Positions 27,350-38,114 of a stretch of DNA of 64,000 bases are shown in pieces; positions within the stretch are counted from its first letter, which is position 1; each line of letters begins with the position of its first letter. Both the position numbers and the translations under genes were made by a program. The notes beneath the pieces were generated by a model. It was not told where the DNA came from. It ran no database searches and was given only the letters and a program-made list of their open reading frames with translations. The DNA comes from Flavobacterium proteolyticum (GTDB taxonomy: Bacteria > Bacteroidota > Bacteroidia > Flavobacteriales > Flavobacteriaceae), in contig NZ_JADFTZ010000001.1 of assembly GCF_015223105.1 (NCBI RefSeq), forward strand, positions 558,001 to 622,000, read 5' to 3'.

Positions 27350-29173
27350 TTACTTAAATAAATACTTTACTCCAAATAAAATATTTCCTTTTGGCATTGG
27401 CACCATTCCTGCTTCAACATACTCTGTGTTGAAAATATTATTAGCGTAAATCGAGAATTCCAGCTCTTTTAATTTGTATGAGGCACTTACATCCCAAATG
27501 TTATAACTAATTCCTGAAGTTCTCTCTACGTATCTATATCCGATAGAATTACTAAAATTCTTGAACCATTCCATTGCATAATTTCCAACAAATTGGTGTT
27601 TCATAGAATTGATGGAATATCTTGAATAAGCAGCACTGGTTTGCTTAACATCGTCTTCGATAAAAGTGTAACCCATTTTAATTTTTTGTGGCAAAGAATT
27701 TAATGTAAAACGATATTCTACTTGTGTTTCAAATCCTTTCGTATTTACATCTTGAATGTTTTGAGGCGTGTAAACCACATCTGATTCTGTTAATCTTACA
27801 TAATCTATCAAATCATTTGAATCTCTATTGAATGCTGCAAACGTAAAATCAAACTTTTTAGTTAACCATTTCACTCCAATTTCTTCCGAAATAGCTTCTT
27901 CTGGTTGCAAATTTTCGTTTCCAATGGCTTGTGGTCCTATGTAATACAAATCGGTATATGTTGGAACTCGGTAAGTATATCCAATGTTTCCATACACTCT
28001 AAAATTTGACGAAACTTGATAACCTAAATCTAATCCAGGAAATGCTTTGCTGTCAAAATCAGAAAAATAAGAAACAGCAACTCCTGGTGTTATATCAAAT
28101 TTTTTATCCAAAAACTGAAAACGATGTTCTAAAAACACAGAAGCCATTTCTCTTGAATTATCACCTAATCGATTACTAGAAATGTAATATTTAGCCATTT
28201 CAATACCAAAACCAGTGATTCCCACCTTTGATTCATATGAACCATTTAATTCAGCAGCAAACTTATTGGTAATATGTAAATTTCTATAAATAGAAGGATT
28301 ACTTCTTATGTAGTGATATTCATCTTGATTTCTTCTCCAATACACTCGTGGTTTCCAAGTTAAATTTCCTTTTTTAATCACCGTTGAAAGTCCAACTAAA
28401 CTCGCTTGAGTTTCTTCATATTGATCTGTTGCTGATGGAATTCCGTAAAAACCATTTGCACCGAATTTTCTTTCTGAATAAGTTGTAAGTAATTCAATAG
28501 GTAATTTATTTTTATTGAATTGATTTTTCAATACATAATTGGTATTGTCAAAATCGGTATTATAACGATATCCTTCTGAAAAGTTTTTAGAAAAATGTAC
28601 AATATGACTACTTTCTTTTAAACTAACTGTACCGGTAGCTTCAGCAATAAATTGACCAAAAGAACCACCTTGCACTTTAGCAATCAAAGAATTTTGTTCA
28701 ACATCTTTGGTTACAATGTTAACCGCGCCTGTAAAAGCATTTTGTCCAAAAACACGAGCAGCGGGACCTTTAATTACTTCAATTCTTTTGATTACTTCAA
28801 TTGGTAAAGCTAAATTCATCGTGTGATGTCCAGTTTGCGGATCATCAACTTTAATTCCATCAATAAGTAATAACGTTTGATCAAAACCTCCACCTCTAAT
28901 ATATAAATCGGCTTGCATTCCGTTTACACCTTGGCGTCTTACGTCAATTCCTGCTAGTTGTTGTAAAGCATCTGCGACATTAGTAACACCTAATTTTTTG
29001 ATGTCTTCAGCGGTAACAATTTGAATTGTTCTTGAGTTTTCTTTGAAAGGTAAATCAATACGAGAAGAAGTAACCACAACTTCTTTAAGAGAATCTGTTT
29101 TTAATTCTGTTTCTTGTGCATTTCCTACTATAGAACCAAAAAGCAAGACAGATAAAAAGTATTTGTTTTTCAT
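27350..29173 (-). CDS. BtuB-like TonB-dependent outer-membrane receptor
   Basis: A 607-residue receptor, in the size range of vitamin B12-type receptors. It has a signal peptide (MKNKYFLSVLLFGSIVGNAQ), a TonB-box-like segment (SLKEVVVTSSR), a plug domain (LQQLAGIDVRRQGVNGM, IRGGGFDQTLLLIDGIKVDD, IEVIKGPAARVFGQNAFTGA) and a 22-strand-type barrel ending in VKYLFK. The ligand is not evident. It is divergent from a MocR-type regulator across 68 bases, which suggests regulated uptake of a vitamin-like or amine compound. Confidence 0.88.
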   Translation of the reverse strand: MKNKYFLSVLLFGSIVGNAQETELKTDSLKEVVVTSSRIDLPFKENSRTIQIVTAEDIKKLGVTNVADALQQLAGIDVRRQGVNGMQADLYIRGGGFDQTLLLIDGIKVDDPQTGHHTMNLALPIEVIKRIEVIKGPAARVFGQNAFTGAVNIVTKDVEQNSLIAKVQGGSFGQFIAEATGTVSLKESSHIVHFSKNFSEGYRYNTDFDNTNYVLKNQFNKNKLPIELLTTYSERKFGANGFYGIPSATDQYEETQASLVGLSTVIKKGNLTWKPRVYWRRNQDEYHYIRSNPSIYRNLHITNKFAAELNGSYESKVGITGFGIEMAKYYISSNRLGDNSREMASVFLEHRFQFLDKKFDITPGVAVSYFSDFDSKAFPGLDLGYQVSSNFRVYGNIGYTYRVPTYTDLYYIGPQAIGNENLQPEEAISEEIGVKWLTKKFDFTFAAFNRDSNDLIDYVRLTESDVVYTPQNIQDVNTKGFETQVEYRFTLNSLPQKIKMGYTFIEDDVKQTSAAYSRYSINSMKHQFVGNYAMEWFKNFSNSIGYRYVERTSGISYNIWDVSASYKLKELEFSIYANNIFNTEYVEAGMVPMPKGNILFGVKYLFK

Positions 29174-29205
29174 TTGAAGTTTATTTTAAAACGGCGCAAA
29201 AGTCG

Positions 29206-29257
29206 TAACTTTCCGGACGATTAAAATAGTCCAGTTTTAAAATGAAAGATAGTCCGG
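29206..29257. promoter_or_regulatory. candidate MocR operator in the receptor/regulator gap
   Basis: Two direct repeats TAGTCCAG (29227-29234) and TAGTCCGG (29250-29257) lie 23 bases apart, and an inverted near-copy CCGGACGA lies at 29213-29220. Imperfect -7 boxes sit beside them: TAACTTTC at 29206-29213 for the regulator and GACTTTTG on the minus strand at 29197-29204 for the receptor. MocR regulators commonly bind paired direct repeats. Confidence 0.5.
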
Positions 29258-30738
29258 TTAATGTGTTACTAAAAGAACTTATTCACTTTGATAAAACGAG
29301 TGCTACATCGGTGTATGTTCAAATTTCCCAACAAATTATAAATGCTGTACAAAGAAGGTATCTTAAAGAAGGAACAGCTTTGCCCGGCACCCGAATTTTC
29401 AGTCACTTACTTAACATTCATAGAAATACTGCAGTTGCGGTTTATGAAGAATTAGCTTCACAAGGTTGGGTTGAAATTATTCCAAACAAAGGGACTTTTA
29501 TTTTAGTTCCAAAACCAAAAACAGCTACTATCAAAGCGCGTTCCAATAAAATAAACGATGCTTATAGTTATCCTAAAACGACAGGATTTCCTTTTCAAAC
29601 ATCCTTTCACTTGGCATCAACACAAGAATTTTCGGAAGCTAAATACATTTTAAACGATGGCCAACCTGATTTACGATTGCATCCTATACACGAATTTTCG
29701 AAATGGTACGGCACATCAATGAAAAGAAAATCATTGATTTCAAAATGGAACAATACATCAAAAAACAGCTATTCTACGTTTGAAAATCAATTGTGTAATT
29801 TTTTAAATGCAACCCGAGGTTTTCACATCAAACCCACAAATTTAATAAGTACACGAAGTACCGAAATGAGCTTGTACATCATCTCGCAACTTTTAATTCG
29901 AAAAAAAGATGTGGTTTTGGTTGGTAATTTGAGTAATTATAATGCCAATATGATTTTTCAAGAAGCTGGAGCCAACATTAAAACCATTCCTGTTGATGAA
30001 AATGGATTAGATATTAATTACATTGAAAAACATTTTACAAAAGGCAAAATTCGATGTGTTTATGTGTGTTCCAATCGCGATTATCCCACAACAAATACTT
30101 TGTCTGCCGAACGAAGATTACAACTTTTACAACTTGCCAAGAAATATCAATTTGCCGTAATTGAAGATGATTTTGATTACGATTTTCAACTCGAAGGTTC
30201 TGCTATGTTGCCCATGGCTAGTTCAGACGGAAATGGAATGGTAATTTATCTTGGAAAGTTAGGCCAATCGTTATTTCCTAGTTTTCAAACGGGATTTGTG
30301 GTAGCTCCAGAAAATTTGATTTTGGAAGCAAAAAACTATCTTCAAATGTTAGATAAACAAGGCGATTTAATTCAAGAACAAGTACTTTCGGAATTAATTT
30401 ATGAAGGTGAAATTCATCGATTACTGAAAAAGAACACCATTATTTACAAACAAAGAAGAGATTTTGCATGCGAATGTTTGAAGCGTTATTTCAATGAAAC
30501 CATTCAATTTAAAAAGCCTTCTGGAGGATTAGCTATTTGGATTGAATTTCAACCTTCCATATCATTAATTCAAATTGCTGAAGAAGTTTCGAAATTAGAT
30601 GTCTTTCTTCCAAAGACCATTCTTTATCAAGATAAAAATACGTGTGCCATTCGTTTTGGATTTGGACATTTGAATGAAGAAGAAATTGAAATTGTGATAA
30701 GTAAATTAAATCTTGCTTACAATTCAATTATAAAATAA
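29242..30738 (+). CDS. MocR family (GntR plus aminotransferase-fold) regulator
   Basis: A 498-residue fusion of an N-terminal winged-helix GntR domain (SVYVQISQQIINAVQRRYL; LNIHRNTAVAVYEELASQGW) and a C-terminal class I aminotransferase-like domain binding pyridoxal phosphate. The Schiff-base Lys is Lys339 in LGKLGQSLFPS, the aspartate contact is in EDDFDYDF and the phosphate-side Arg is in CAIRFGFGH. These proteins sense PLP adducts of amino compounds rather than catalyse transamination. It is divergent from the TonB receptor, its likely target. Confidence 0.88.
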   Translation: MKDSPVNVLLKELIHFDKTSATSVYVQISQQIINAVQRRYLKEGTALPGTRIFSHLLNIHRNTAVAVYEELASQGWVEIIPNKGTFILVPKPKTATIKARSNKINDAYSYPKTTGFPFQTSFHLASTQEFSEAKYILNDGQPDLRLHPIHEFSKWYGTSMKRKSLISKWNNTSKNSYSTFENQLCNFLNATRGFHIKPTNLISTRSTEMSLYIISQLLIRKKDVVLVGNLSNYNANMIFQEAGANIKTIPVDENGLDINYIEKHFTKGKIRCVYVCSNRDYPTTNTLSAERRLQLLQLAKKYQFAVIEDDFDYDFQLEGSAMLPMASSDGNGMVIYLGKLGQSLFPSFQTGFVVAPENLILEAKNYLQMLDKQGDLIQEQVLSELIYEGEIHRLLKKNTIIYKQRRDFACECLKRYFNETIQFKKPSGGLAIWIEFQPSISLIQIAEEVSKLDVFLPKTILYQDKNTCAIRFGFGHLNEEEIEIVISKLNLAYNSIIK

Positions 30739-30747
30739 TACAACAAA

Positions 30748-30774
30748 AAAAGTCCCGCAAATTGCGGGACTTTT
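30748..30774. terminator. bidirectional terminator between MocR gene and atpC
   Basis: AAAAGTCCCGC pairs with GCGGGACTTTT around a 5-base loop, with A-rich and T-rich flanks. It serves the plus-strand regulator gene and the minus-strand atpDC operon. Confidence 0.92.
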
Positions 30775-30792
30775 TACTATAAATCTATTGTC

Positions 30793-31074
30793 TTAGTCAG
30801 CTAAAACAATAATCTTGTTTTCATTCATTTCGATGGTACCTGAATTAATAGGCAACCAATACGTTTGCTCATTTACTTTATTGAATTTAGAAACGAATTC
30901 TTTTTCAATTTTAATGTTTTGAGCATTGATTTTCACGTTTCCTTTTGCCAATAATGAAACAATAGGTGCGTGATTATTTAGCATTTGAAACTCACCGTTA
31001 ATTCCAGGAACTGCTACCGAAGTAACTTCTCCTTTAAACAATGTAGCTTCTGGTGATACTATTTCTAAAATCAT
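30793..31074 (-). CDS. atpC: F1 ATP synthase epsilon subunit (short form)
   Basis: A 93-residue epsilon subunit of the F1 sector. The N-terminal beta-sandwich is clear (MILEIVSPEATLFKGEVTSV, PGINGEFQMLNNHAPIVSLL). It ends where the C-terminal two-helix inhibitory arm of longer epsilon subunits would begin, as is usual in Bacteroidetes. It follows atpD by 76 bases, and the gap holds short tandem repeats. The other ATP synthase genes are not in the window. Confidence 0.93.
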   Translation of the reverse strand: MILEIVSPEATLFKGEVTSVAVPGINGEFQMLNNHAPIVSLLAKGNVKINAQNIKIEKEFVSKFNKVNEQTYWLPINSGTIEMNENKIIVLAD

Positions 31075-31080
31075 ATTTCT

Positions 31081-31150
31081 TAGTGATTAGTGAATAGTGA
31101 TTAGTGATTAGCAAGTAACTGAATACTGTGACTGAACACTGAACACTGAA

Positions 31151-31151
<1 letters not shown>
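31081..31151. repeat. two families of 7-bp tandem repeats between atpD and atpC
   Basis: 31081-31111 holds four heptads of TAGTGAT/TAGTGAA plus a partial copy. 31118-31151 holds five units of ACTGAAT/ACTGAAC (one shortened), the last running into the atpD stop codon. They fill nearly the whole 76-base gap. Confidence 0.9.
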
Positions 31152-32665
<1,514 letters not shown>

Positions 32666-32722
32666 TTATGTATTTATTTAATAGCTAATTAATGTTGAAA
32701 AAATGATGTATTTTTCCGAGTG

Positions 32723-32754
32723 CAAAGATAGTTTTTTCTAAAACAATTTTGCAA
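32723..32754 (-). promoter_or_regulatory. promoter of atpDC
   Basis: On the minus strand TTG (32752-32754), 21 bases, then TATCTTTG (32723-32730). A leader of about 55 bases precedes the atpD ATG. Confidence 0.75.
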
Positions 32755-32780
32755 TTTATTTTTTGAATTTTTTGCAATAA

Positions 32781-32808
32781 AAAAGCGAAATCTTCCAATT
32801 TCGCTTTT
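32781..32808 (-). terminator. terminator of the glmS operon
   Basis: AAAAGCGAAAT pairs perfectly with ATTTCGCTTTT around a 6-base loop, with T-rich sequence next on the minus strand. It begins six bases past the glmS stop codon. Confidence 0.9.
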
Positions 32809-32814
32809 AAAATG

Positions 32815-34662
32815 TTATTCTACGGTAACGGATTTTGCTAAATTCCTAGGTTGATCCACATTACAACCTCTTAAAACTGCAATATGATACGATAGTAATT
32901 GTAACGGAATTGTAGTTAATAATGGTGTAAACGGTTCGTTTGTTTCTGGAATTTCGATCACGTGGTCTGCTAAAGCTTTTACTTGCGTATCTCCTTTAGT
33001 AACTACGGCAATAATTTTTCCGCTTCTTGATTTTATTTCTTGAATATTGCTTACCACTTTATCATAATGCCCTTTGTTTGGAGCAATTACAATTACCGGC
33101 ATAGATTCATCAATCAAAGCAATTGGCCCATGCTTCATTTCTGCTGCTGGATAACCTTCAGCATGGATATATGAAATTTCTTTTAATTTTAAAGCCCCTT
33201 CTAAAGCTACTGGGAAGTTATAACCTCTTCCTAAGTATAAACAATTGGTTGCGTCTTTGTAAATTTCGGCAATTTGTTTCGCAACATCATTTGTTAACAA
33301 AGCTTCTTGCACTTTTTCTGGTATTAATTCCAATTCCAATAAATAACGTTGGTAATCTGAATTATTCATTGTTCCTTTTGCTTTTGCTAAACGTAATGCT
33401 AACAATGTAAGGATTGTAATTTGTGTTGTAAATGCTTTTGTAGAAGCTACTCCAATTTCTGGACCCGCGTGCGTATAAGCGCCAGCATGAGTTTCACGAG
33501 AAATTGATGAACCTACAACATTACAAACTCCAAATACAAATGCACCGTTTTCTTTAGCTAATTTGATTGCTGCCAAAGTATCAGCTGTTTCACCTGATTG
33601 TGAAATTGCAATTACAACATCATCTTTATTAATGATTGGATTTCTATATCGGAATTCTGATGCGTATTCTACCTCTACCGGAATTCTTGAAAATTCTTCA
33701 ATAATATATTCTGCAACTAATCCTGCGTGCCATGAAGTTCCACAAGCAACAATTAGGATTCGTTTAGCGTTTAAGAATTTTTCAATATTATCTTCAACAC
33801 CTGACATTTGGATAATTCCTTTGTTTGCCAAAAGTCTACCTCTGTAAGTATCTTTGATTACACTTGGCTGTTCGTAGATTTCTTTCATCATGAAATGATC
33901 GTAACCACCTTTTTCAATTTGCTCCAAGTTTAATTGAAGTTCTTGAATATAAGGATCAACCAATGAATCGTCTTTAATTTTTCTAACTTTTAATGGCTTG
34001 TGTAAACGCACAATTGCCATTTCTTCATCTTCTAAATAAATAGCATTTGAAGTATATTCTATAAATGGAGTTGCATCTGATGCTATAAAAAACTCGTCTT
34101 CACCAATTCCAATTGCCAATGGACTACCTAAACGCGCTACAATAATTTCATCTGGTTTTTCCACGTCAATTACTGCAATCGCATAAGCACCAATAACCTG
34201 GTTTAATGCAACTTGAACTGCTTTTCCTAGCTTACAATTTTCTTTTTTCTTAACTTCTTCAATCAAGTTTACTAATACCTCAGTATCTGTATCCGATTTA
34301 AAAGTATAACCTCTTTTGATTAATTCTTGTTTTAATGGCTCGTAATTTTCGATGATTCCATTATGAATAATCACTAATTTTCCAGAATTCGAAAAATGTG
34401 GATGCGAATTTACATCATTAGGAACTCCATGAGTTGCCCAACGTGTGTGTCCCATTCCTATTTTACCAATAGTCGTTTTCTCGCTTTCCGCTTTAGCTTC
34501 AAGGTCAGAAACTTTTCCTTTGGTTTTTGATAATTTTAAATCTTTTCCATCATACAATACAATACCGGCACTATCGTAACCTCTGTATTCTAAACGATGT
34601 AATCCTTTAATAATTACAGGATAAGCATCTCTATGACCAATATAACCTACAATTCCACACAT
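32815..34662 (-). CDS. glmS: glucosamine-fructose-6-phosphate aminotransferase
   Basis: Makes glucosamine 6-phosphate from fructose 6-phosphate and glutamine, the entry step of peptidoglycan and LPS amino-sugar synthesis. The 615 residues show the N-terminal glutaminase with nucleophile Cys2 (MCGIVGYIG), GHTRWATHG, two SIS sugar isomerase domains (ACGTSWHAG, SQSGETADT, GRGYNFPVALEGALKLKE) and the C-terminal PRNLAKSVTVE. Its start lies 6 bases after the DUF4270 gene, placing it last in a three-gene operon. No ribozyme-type leader is visible. Confidence 0.97.
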   Translation of the reverse strand: MCGIVGYIGHRDAYPVIIKGLHRLEYRGYDSAGIVLYDGKDLKLSKTKGKVSDLEAKAESEKTTIGKIGMGHTRWATHGVPNDVNSHPHFSNSGKLVIIHNGIIENYEPLKQELIKRGYTFKSDTDTEVLVNLIEEVKKKENCKLGKAVQVALNQVIGAYAIAVIDVEKPDEIIVARLGSPLAIGIGEDEFFIASDATPFIEYTSNAIYLEDEEMAIVRLHKPLKVRKIKDDSLVDPYIQELQLNLEQIEKGGYDHFMMKEIYEQPSVIKDTYRGRLLANKGIIQMSGVEDNIEKFLNAKRILIVACGTSWHAGLVAEYIIEEFSRIPVEVEYASEFRYRNPIINKDDVVIAISQSGETADTLAAIKLAKENGAFVFGVCNVVGSSISRETHAGAYTHAGPEIGVASTKAFTTQITILTLLALRLAKAKGTMNNSDYQRYLLELELIPEKVQEALLTNDVAKQIAEIYKDATNCLYLGRGYNFPVALEGALKLKEISYIHAEGYPAAEMKHGPIALIDESMPVIVIAPNKGHYDKVVSNIQEIKSRSGKIIAVVTKGDTQVKALADHVIEIPETNEPFTPLLTTIPLQLLSYHIAVLRGCNVDQPRNLAKSVTVE

Positions 34663-34668
34663 ACAATA

Positions 34669-36324
34669 CTAGTTAGGTTTAGTATAATAAATTTTTAATT
34701 TCAATTTTTTATCTTCAGGAACATTAACATGATTTCCATATAAAATTGTTCCCAATGTATTTATAGCAGAAGCAAGTGGAATATTTTTTTGGATATCTGA
34801 ACCAACTAAAAAAGGATATCTTAAACTAGCTGAAACAGAAAGGTTAATATTTTCAGTAACTACTAAACCTAATCTCATGTCACTCTTCAAAAACTTATCT
34901 TCACTATTAATCCATTTTTTCAACTGTTCTGTTATTCTTATTTTGTAATAGTATTGATCATTTTCTTTTACAAGAATTCCTCCATAGATAAATTTATTTT
35001 TCTTTATATCTTCTGAAACACTATTATCTACCAAATAATCATATACAAGAGTATTATCACCTGCGTTGAATAAGTAAATTCTTTTAGGCTGATCAACTCC
35101 AGCAGCAGACATGTGAGTTCCGTCAACATAAAATTTAAGATATGCATCATTAATTAACCAATTATTAGCACGTATTTCTTCTAATTTATCCGCAATACCA
35201 TTTGAGTCTGCATCATCTCCAAATAATTCAATATAAGAAACTGCACCGTCACCTCCTTTTACATAAAGTCTTTCATCACCTGTTAACTCATTAGAATTGT
35301 TAATTCCTGTTTCATAAACTGAGCCTGAAATATCATTATCAAAGAAATTAATTCTATTTCCTCCAAGTTTAATCTTAACACTTCTTTTTGTATTAACTGT
35401 TGAAATGGTTGAGTGATACTGAACAGTTATATATCCTCTCGAAAAATCTAGCTTTGCTAAAACTCCAGCCTCACCACTATTCTCTTCCGCTTTAAAATAC
35501 AATCCTCTAAAATAATCTTTAAAAAGACTGTTATTGATTAGATTACTTGGATTTGCTAATAATACTTTATTTTTAAAAAAATCTTTATCTAAATTGATCC
35601 ACATACCTGGAACCAATTTTTCTTTTACAACTTTTTCTGCAGGATCAGTTGTAATTGCGCCTGATGAATCTAAAAAATTTCCACTACCATCTGTTTTGTA
35701 AATAATAATTTCGTCTTTTTTAAATTTAAACTGACTATTCTCTTCGGTATTTGAACCGTTATTTAATTGAAAACCTGTTAAATTAGATTCAACCAAATTT
35801 TTATCATCAGAGTAATACTTTTGTGAATAAGAACCTACTTCTCCGGGATTTGGATTTGGTTCAAAATCTCTAATGTAATATTTATTTTCGTAAATTTTTA
35901 AATTTATTGAACTTTCAACATCACCGTAAATAGAATCTAAAGTGTATATATTTTCATTGTTTACAACTTTTTTAGTTGAAAAATATGGAACATAAAGATA
36001 AACTGAATCATTAGGTTGAATTTCAATTTCAGTACCGTAATCGGCTCTAGGAGCTACCAATTCTAATTGAGAAACAAAACTTGCTGTTGTTTTTCCAAAC
36101 TTAGGATTATTATATACACCTAGTGCATTAATAGGTAAGTTATTTGCTTGCACAGCCCCTGTTCTTTTAGAAAAAGCTAACAAAGGAACATCATCCACCG
36201 ACTCTAAATCAAAATGAGGATCATCAACAAGATCAGAACCCACAGTGTTAAAATCTTTGTCACAAGAAATAATTGTAACAGCAACTGTAATTACAGAAAA
36301 TATTTTAAGAAAACTTTTTTTCAT
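34669..36324 (-). CDS. DUF4270 lipoprotein
   Basis: A 551-residue exported lipoprotein with a lipobox (VTIISC, lipidated Cys21) followed by DKDFNTVGSDLVDDPHF, the start that characterises the DUF4270 family of Bacteroidetes. The body is beta-rich with no enzyme motif I recognise. DUF4270 proteins have no known function. Gene order (GT5-like gene, DUF4270, glmS; gaps of 14 and 6 bases) ties it to carbohydrate or envelope metabolism by context only. Confidence 0.85.
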   Translation of the reverse strand: MKKSFLKIFSVITVAVTIISCDKDFNTVGSDLVDDPHFDLESVDDVPLLAFSKRTGAVQANNLPINALGVYNNPKFGKTTASFVSQLELVAPRADYGTEIEIQPNDSVYLYVPYFSTKKVVNNENIYTLDSIYGDVESSINLKIYENKYYIRDFEPNPNPGEVGSYSQKYYSDDKNLVESNLTGFQLNNGSNTEENSQFKFKKDEIIIYKTDGSGNFLDSSGAITTDPAEKVVKEKLVPGMWINLDKDFFKNKVLLANPSNLINNSLFKDYFRGLYFKAEENSGEAGVLAKLDFSRGYITVQYHSTISTVNTKRSVKIKLGGNRINFFDNDISGSVYETGINNSNELTGDERLYVKGGDGAVSYIELFGDDADSNGIADKLEEIRANNWLINDAYLKFYVDGTHMSAAGVDQPKRIYLFNAGDNTLVYDYLVDNSVSEDIKKNKFIYGGILVKENDQYYYKIRITEQLKKWINSEDKFLKSDMRLGLVVTENINLSVSASLRYPFLVGSDIQKNIPLASAINTLGTILYGNHVNVPEDKKLKLKIYYTKPN

Positions 36325-36338
36325 AGTCGAAAACCCTT

Positions 36339-37145
36339 TTATAATACGTGATTTTTAATAAACGAAGTATAAACTTCTTTAATTGTGTCTTTGGAGGCGA
36401 AAGGTAAAAAAGGTTTGTTTGAACTTTCTATAAATTTTGTTAAAGTTGGAGACAACACTTCAGAACCCGCCACTACTGCATCGGAATGCATAATTGAAAC
36501 CTTCATTAAGTTCTCATAAGTAGGTGATGCTAAATCTGAAACAGCATCTTTATTAATGTTATCAAATAATACTTTATTGATAAATTCTTTATCTAATTCT
36601 CCTTCAAAACCTTGCTCGTAAACCGATGAAATAATTTTTGTTTCCGCAAAAATACCTTCATCTTTATAATAATGTTTCAAATAAACTGGCAACATAGCTG
36701 CCATCCAACCATGAACATGAATTACATCTGGAACCCAATTTAATTTTTTAACAGTTTCAACTACTCCTTTTGCAAAGAAAATAGCTCTTTCGTCATTATC
36801 AGGATATAAAACACCTTCTTCGTCAGAAAAAGTTGCTTTTCTTTTGAAATATTCGTCATTATCAATAAAATAAACTTGAATTCGCTCTTTAGGAATTGAA
36901 GCTACTTTAATAATTAGAGGCATATCCATATCATTTACCACCAAATTCATCCCTGATAAACGAATAACTTCGTGTAATTGATGTCTTCTTTCGTTAATAT
37001 TACCATATCTAGGCATAAAAATTCGTATTTGACCGCCTAAATCATTAATCATTTTTGGCATTTCATACGATTGTAACGATACTTCATTTTCAGCTAAATA
37101 AGGCACCACTTCAGATGATACATACAATATCCTCTTGTCTTCCAT
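36339..37145 (-). CDS. GT5 glycogen-synthase-like protein, N-terminal domain only
   Basis: A 268-residue protein matching the N-terminal Rossmann domain of glycogen synthase (ILYVSSEVVPYLAE; GGQIRIFMPRYGNI; WVPDVIHVHGWMAAMLPVYL). True synthases have about 470 or more residues with a second domain carrying the donor site, which is absent. The KTGGL nucleotide-sugar motif after SSEVxP is also replaced, by LAENEVS. It is therefore probably not a synthase by itself and may bind a sugar or act as a regulator. It is first in the operon with DUF4270 and glmS and divergent from panC. Confidence 0.8.
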   Translation of the reverse strand: MEDKRILYVSSEVVPYLAENEVSLQSYEMPKMINDLGGQIRIFMPRYGNINERRHQLHEVIRLSGMNLVVNDMDMPLIIKVASIPKERIQVYFIDNDEYFKRKATFSDEEGVLYPDNDERAIFFAKGVVETVKKLNWVPDVIHVHGWMAAMLPVYLKHYYKDEGIFAETKIISSVYEQGFEGELDKEFINKVLFDNINKDAVSDLASPTYENLMKVSIMHSDAVVAGSEVLSPTLTKFIESSNKPFLPFASKDTIKEVYTSFIKNHVL

Positions 37146-37182
37146 AATGTATTCTAGTTAATTAATGTTTTAAAAAACCTTG

Positions 37183-37190
37183 CAAAATTA
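37183..37190 (-). promoter_or_regulatory. -7 box of the GT5-like/DUF4270/glmS operon
   Basis: The minus strand reads TAATTTTG, a full TAnnTTTG match, 37 bases upstream of the start at 37145. No -33 TTG at normal spacing. Confidence 0.5.
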
Positions 37191-37221
37191 CAAAATTTTA
37201 TGGATTTATCCACTAAAATAG

Positions 37222-37229
37222 TAAGTTTG
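37222..37229 (+). promoter_or_regulatory. -7 box of panC
   Basis: TAAGTTTG matches TAnnTTTG and lies 23 bases before the panC ATG. No -33 TTG at normal spacing. Confidence 0.5.
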
Positions 37230-37252
37230 CACCTGAAATAACAAAGTAGAAA

Positions 37253-38101
37253 ATGCTCATTTTTAACAAAAAGTCCGATTTAAGCGCTTTTTTAAGCCCA
37301 TTAATCAAACAAAATAAATCCATTGGATTTGTTCCTACCATGGGAGCACTGCATCAAGGACACTTGTCGTTACTAAAAAATTCGCTTTCTGAAAACGATG
37401 TAACGGTGATGAGTATTTTTGTAAATCCTACTCAGTTTAACAACGCTGAAGATTTAGATAAATATCCAAGAACTCTGGAACGCGACGTACAAATCATGCA
37501 AGATTTAAGCAACAAAATCATCGTTTATGCACCAGAAGTAGCCGATATTTATGAAGGAAACACCGTTTCTGAAAATTTCAATTACGATGGTTTAGAAAAT
37601 CAAATGGAAGGCAAACACCGACCAGGACATTTTGATGGCGTAGGAACTATTGTGAAACGTCTTTTCGAAATTGTTCAACCGAACAAAGCTTATTTTGGTG
37701 AAAAAGATTTCCAACAACTACAAATTGTGAAAAAATTAGTTTCAAAACACAACATTCCAGTTGAAGTTATTGGTTGCCCCATTCATAGAGAAGCAAATGG
37801 ATTAGCTATGAGTTCAAGAAATGAACGCCTTTCAGAATCTGCAAGAGAAAAAGCAGCTGTAATTTATCAAATTTTAAATACGGCTAAAGATTTTTTCCAA
37901 AGCCATTCAGCAGAAGAAACCACAACATTTGTAGAAAAAGAATTCGAAAAACATCCTGAGTTTCAATTGGAATATTTCGAAATCGCCGATGAAGCAACTC
38001 TTTTACCCGTTTCTGAAAAAGAATCGAATAAAAAATATCGCGGATTTATCGCCATTTTCATTGAGAATATCAGATTAATTGATAATATTTCACTAAATTA
38101 A
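37253..38101 (+). CDS. panC: pantothenate synthetase
   Basis: Joins pantoate and beta-alanine using ATP to make pantothenate (vitamin B5, CoA precursor). The 282 residues show [16 protein letters not shown] with the HxGH nucleotide motif, [18 protein letters not shown] and the KMSKS-like MSSRNERLS. panD follows after 13 bases with its own promoter at the end of panC, so pantoate is joined to beta-alanine made by the neighbouring gene product. Confidence 0.96.
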   Translation: MLIFNKKSDLSAFLSPLIKQNKSIGFVPTMGALHQGHLSLLKNSLSENDVTVMSIFVNPTQFNNAEDLDKYPRTLERDVQIMQDLSNKIIVYAPEVADIYEGNTVSENFNYDGLENQMEGKHRPGHFDGVGTIVKRLFEIVQPNKAYFGEKDFQQLQIVKKLVSKHNIPVEVIGCPIHREANGLAMSSRNERLSESAREKAAVIYQILNTAKDFFQSHSAEETTTFVEKEFEKHPEFQLEYFEIADEATLLPVSEKESNKKYRGFIAIFIENIRLIDNISLN

Positions 38102-38110
38102 TTACCTTTG
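38079..38110 (+). promoter_or_regulatory. promoter inside the panC end driving a probably leaderless panD
   Basis: TTG (38079-38081), 21 bases, then TACCTTTG (38103-38110). The panD ATG at 38115 follows after four bases, so transcription would begin at or next to the start codon. Confidence 0.7.
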
Positions 38111-38114
38111 CATC

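Noticed and set aside
29174..29241. Cobalamin riboswitch ahead of the BtuB-like receptor
   Set aside because: The gap is only 68 bases and lacks the B12-box pattern; a MocR site explains it better.
36339..37145. Frameshifted or truncated glycogen synthase pseudogene
   Set aside because: No remnant of the C-terminal domain is found downstream; the next gene starts 14 bases later in an operon, so the short form appears genuine.
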